Shown one piece after another: positions 62,901 through 64,000 of a stretch of 64,000 nt of DNA. Origin of the DNA: Corella eumyota (lineage: Eukaryota > Chordata > Ascidiacea > Phlebobranchia > Corellidae). The stretch spans positions 9,982,001 through 10,046,000 of the forward strand of contig OY720098.1 of NCBI GenBank assembly GCA_963082875.1, written 5' to 3'. The position numbers and the translations under genes are program-made. The notes under the pieces are model-generated. The model was given only the letters and a program-made list of their open reading frames with translations. It made no database searches and was not told the DNA's origin. Each line of letters starts with the position of its first letter. Position 1 is the stretch's first letter.

Positions 62901-64000
62901 TTAAATCAAAAAAAAATTGTTGTGTTAAAACCGCACAGGTCCAATTACCGTGTTTACAAAATAATTTTAGAAAATATTAATATTCATAAAAGTTATGAAA
63001 CTTTTATTCAAAATGTATAAAATCTCAAAATCTCAAATTTTATATTCAATTAGGCGCGCATTAGCCTAACTAACATTCAAGATAAAACTTTTTCCGAAAA
63101 GTTTGAGTAGAAAAAAAGTTTGAGATAATTTTTATTTTGGGTTTAATTAGGTTACGTGATATTTTTGGCCAATGATATTGCATACAAATTTTTTGAAAAA
63201 AAATAAAAAATTTTAAATCGAAAAATAATTGTTGTGTTAGAACCGCACAGGTTCAATTACAGTGTTTACAAATATTTTTCGAAAATATTAATATTCATAA
63301 AAATTATGAAACTTTTATTAAAAATTTATGAAATCTCAAAACCTAAAATTTTGTATTTTATTAGACGCGCATTGGCCTAACTAACATTCAAGATAAAACA
63401 TTTCGCAAAAATTTTCAATAAAACAAAAGTTTGAGGTAATTTTTATTTTGGGTTTAATTAGGTCACGTGATATTTTTGGCCAATGATATTGCATACAAAT
63501 TTTTTGAAAAAAAATTAAAAATTTTAAATCGAAAAATAATTGTTGTGTTAGAACCGCACAGGTCCAATTACCGTGTTTACAAAATATTTTTCAAAAATAT
63601 TAATATTCATAAAAGTTATGAAACTTATATTAAAAATTTATGAAATCTCAAAATCTGAAATTTTATATTTAATTAGGCGCGCATTGGCCTAACTAACATT
63701 CAAGATAAAACAATTTACGAAAATTTTCAGTAAAACAAAAGTTTGAGGTAATTTTTATTTTGGTCTACATTAGGTCACGTGATATTTTTGGCCAATGATA
63801 TTGCATACAAATTTTTTGAAAAAAAAATTAAAATTTTAAATCGAAATATAATTATTGTGTTAGAACCGCACAGGTTCAATTACCGTGTTTACAAAATATT
63901 TTTCGAAAATATTAATATTTATAAAAGTTAGGAAACTTTTATTAAAAATTGATGAAATCTCAAAACCTAAAATTTTGTATTTTATTAGACGCGCATTGGC
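56986..64000 (+). repeat. Tandem satellite array, about 22 units of about 311 bp (continues past the window)
   Basis: The anchor ATTGCATAC recurs at about 57301, 57606, 57918, 58228, 58538, 58849, 59160, 59474, 59786, 60064, 60377, 60686, 60997, 61308, 61619, 61930, 62241, 62554, 62866, 63178, 63488 and 63799, a period of 305-314 bp except one short unit (about 278 bp, before 60064). Unit landmarks in order: AT-rich spacer, AAATCGAAAAATAATTGTTG, GAACCGCACAGGTCCAATTA, ACAAAATATTTTTCGAAAAT, GACGCGCATTGGCCTAACTA, ACATTTCGCGAAAATTTTCA, GTTTGAGGTAATTTTTATTT, GGTCACGTGATATTTTTGGC, CAATGATATTGCATAC. Units are highly similar but fall into variants, and some variants recur 6 units (about 1,868 bp) apart. 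No unit encodes a protein. Confidence 0.97.
60692..64000 (+). repeat. Higher-order 6-unit block (about 1,869 bp) duplicated in tandem
   Basis: Unit variants at 60692 and 61003 (poly-T then TAAATCAAAA, TTCCGAAAAG), at 61308 (GTTACGTG) and at 61949 (GTTAGGAAAC) reappear in the same order at 62561, 62872, 63178 and 63818, each 1,869-1,870 bp later. The second block is cut by the window end. A similar 1,867-bp spacing links the GAAATAAAATAAAAAATTTC variant at 57624 and 59491. Confidence 0.85.

Overview
The window is eukaryotic nuclear DNA, very AT-rich, with short GT-AG introns, animal gene families and tRNA-derived SINEs. The most likely source is an invertebrate chordate, probably a tunicate of the Ciona type. 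This is inferred from gene content, compactness, splice-acceptor-like sites just upstream of several ATGs (as expected with spliced-leader trans-splicing) and the SINE family. No sequence search was possible. I resolved most genes exon by exon and checked splice phase across every junction.

Layout: (1) 1-19651, minus strand: a giant secreted-protein gene with 57 exons in the window (about 3,180 codons, 3' end missing). It encodes a signal peptide, a P/Q/N-rich head, about 2,500 residues of mostly coiled-coil rod, Thr-rich linkers, a fibronectin III domain, two MAM domains and the start of a C-type lectin domain. (2) 20598-21616, plus: a five-exon MARCHF4/9/11-type membrane RING-CH E3 ligase. 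(3) 22327-37686, plus: soluble adenylyl cyclase (ADCY10), 34 exons, 1,879 aa. Its introns hold a run of SINEs and a 1.35-kb minisatellite (39 units of 34 bp) that begins exactly at a 5' splice site. (4) 39230-40564, minus: a Phafin-type PH-FYVE protein. (5) 41882-45157, minus: a 12-exon 4CL/luciferase-type acyl-CoA synthetase ending in the peroxisomal signal SKL; one intron holds a tRNA-Pro relic lacking its middle. (6) 45158-50446: gene-poor, with one GC-richer island at 47101-47343. (7) 50790-51587, plus: an unrecognised two-TM protein. (8) 52075-56447, plus: a 15-exon CCDC96/CFAP184-like axonemal coiled-coil protein. (9) about 56986-64000: a tandem satellite of about 311-bp units with a later 6-unit (about 1.87-kb) duplication structure, preceded by an inverted fragment of the same sequence, running off the window end.

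The genes do not form one pathway. ADCY10 and CCDC96 both belong to cilium/flagellum biology, but they are separated by unrelated genes. The most unusual items are the giant rod-lectin gene, which single-frame ORF calling breaks into dozens of small pieces, the splice-site-seeded minisatellite, and the E-box-containing satellite with an inverted-repeat flank.
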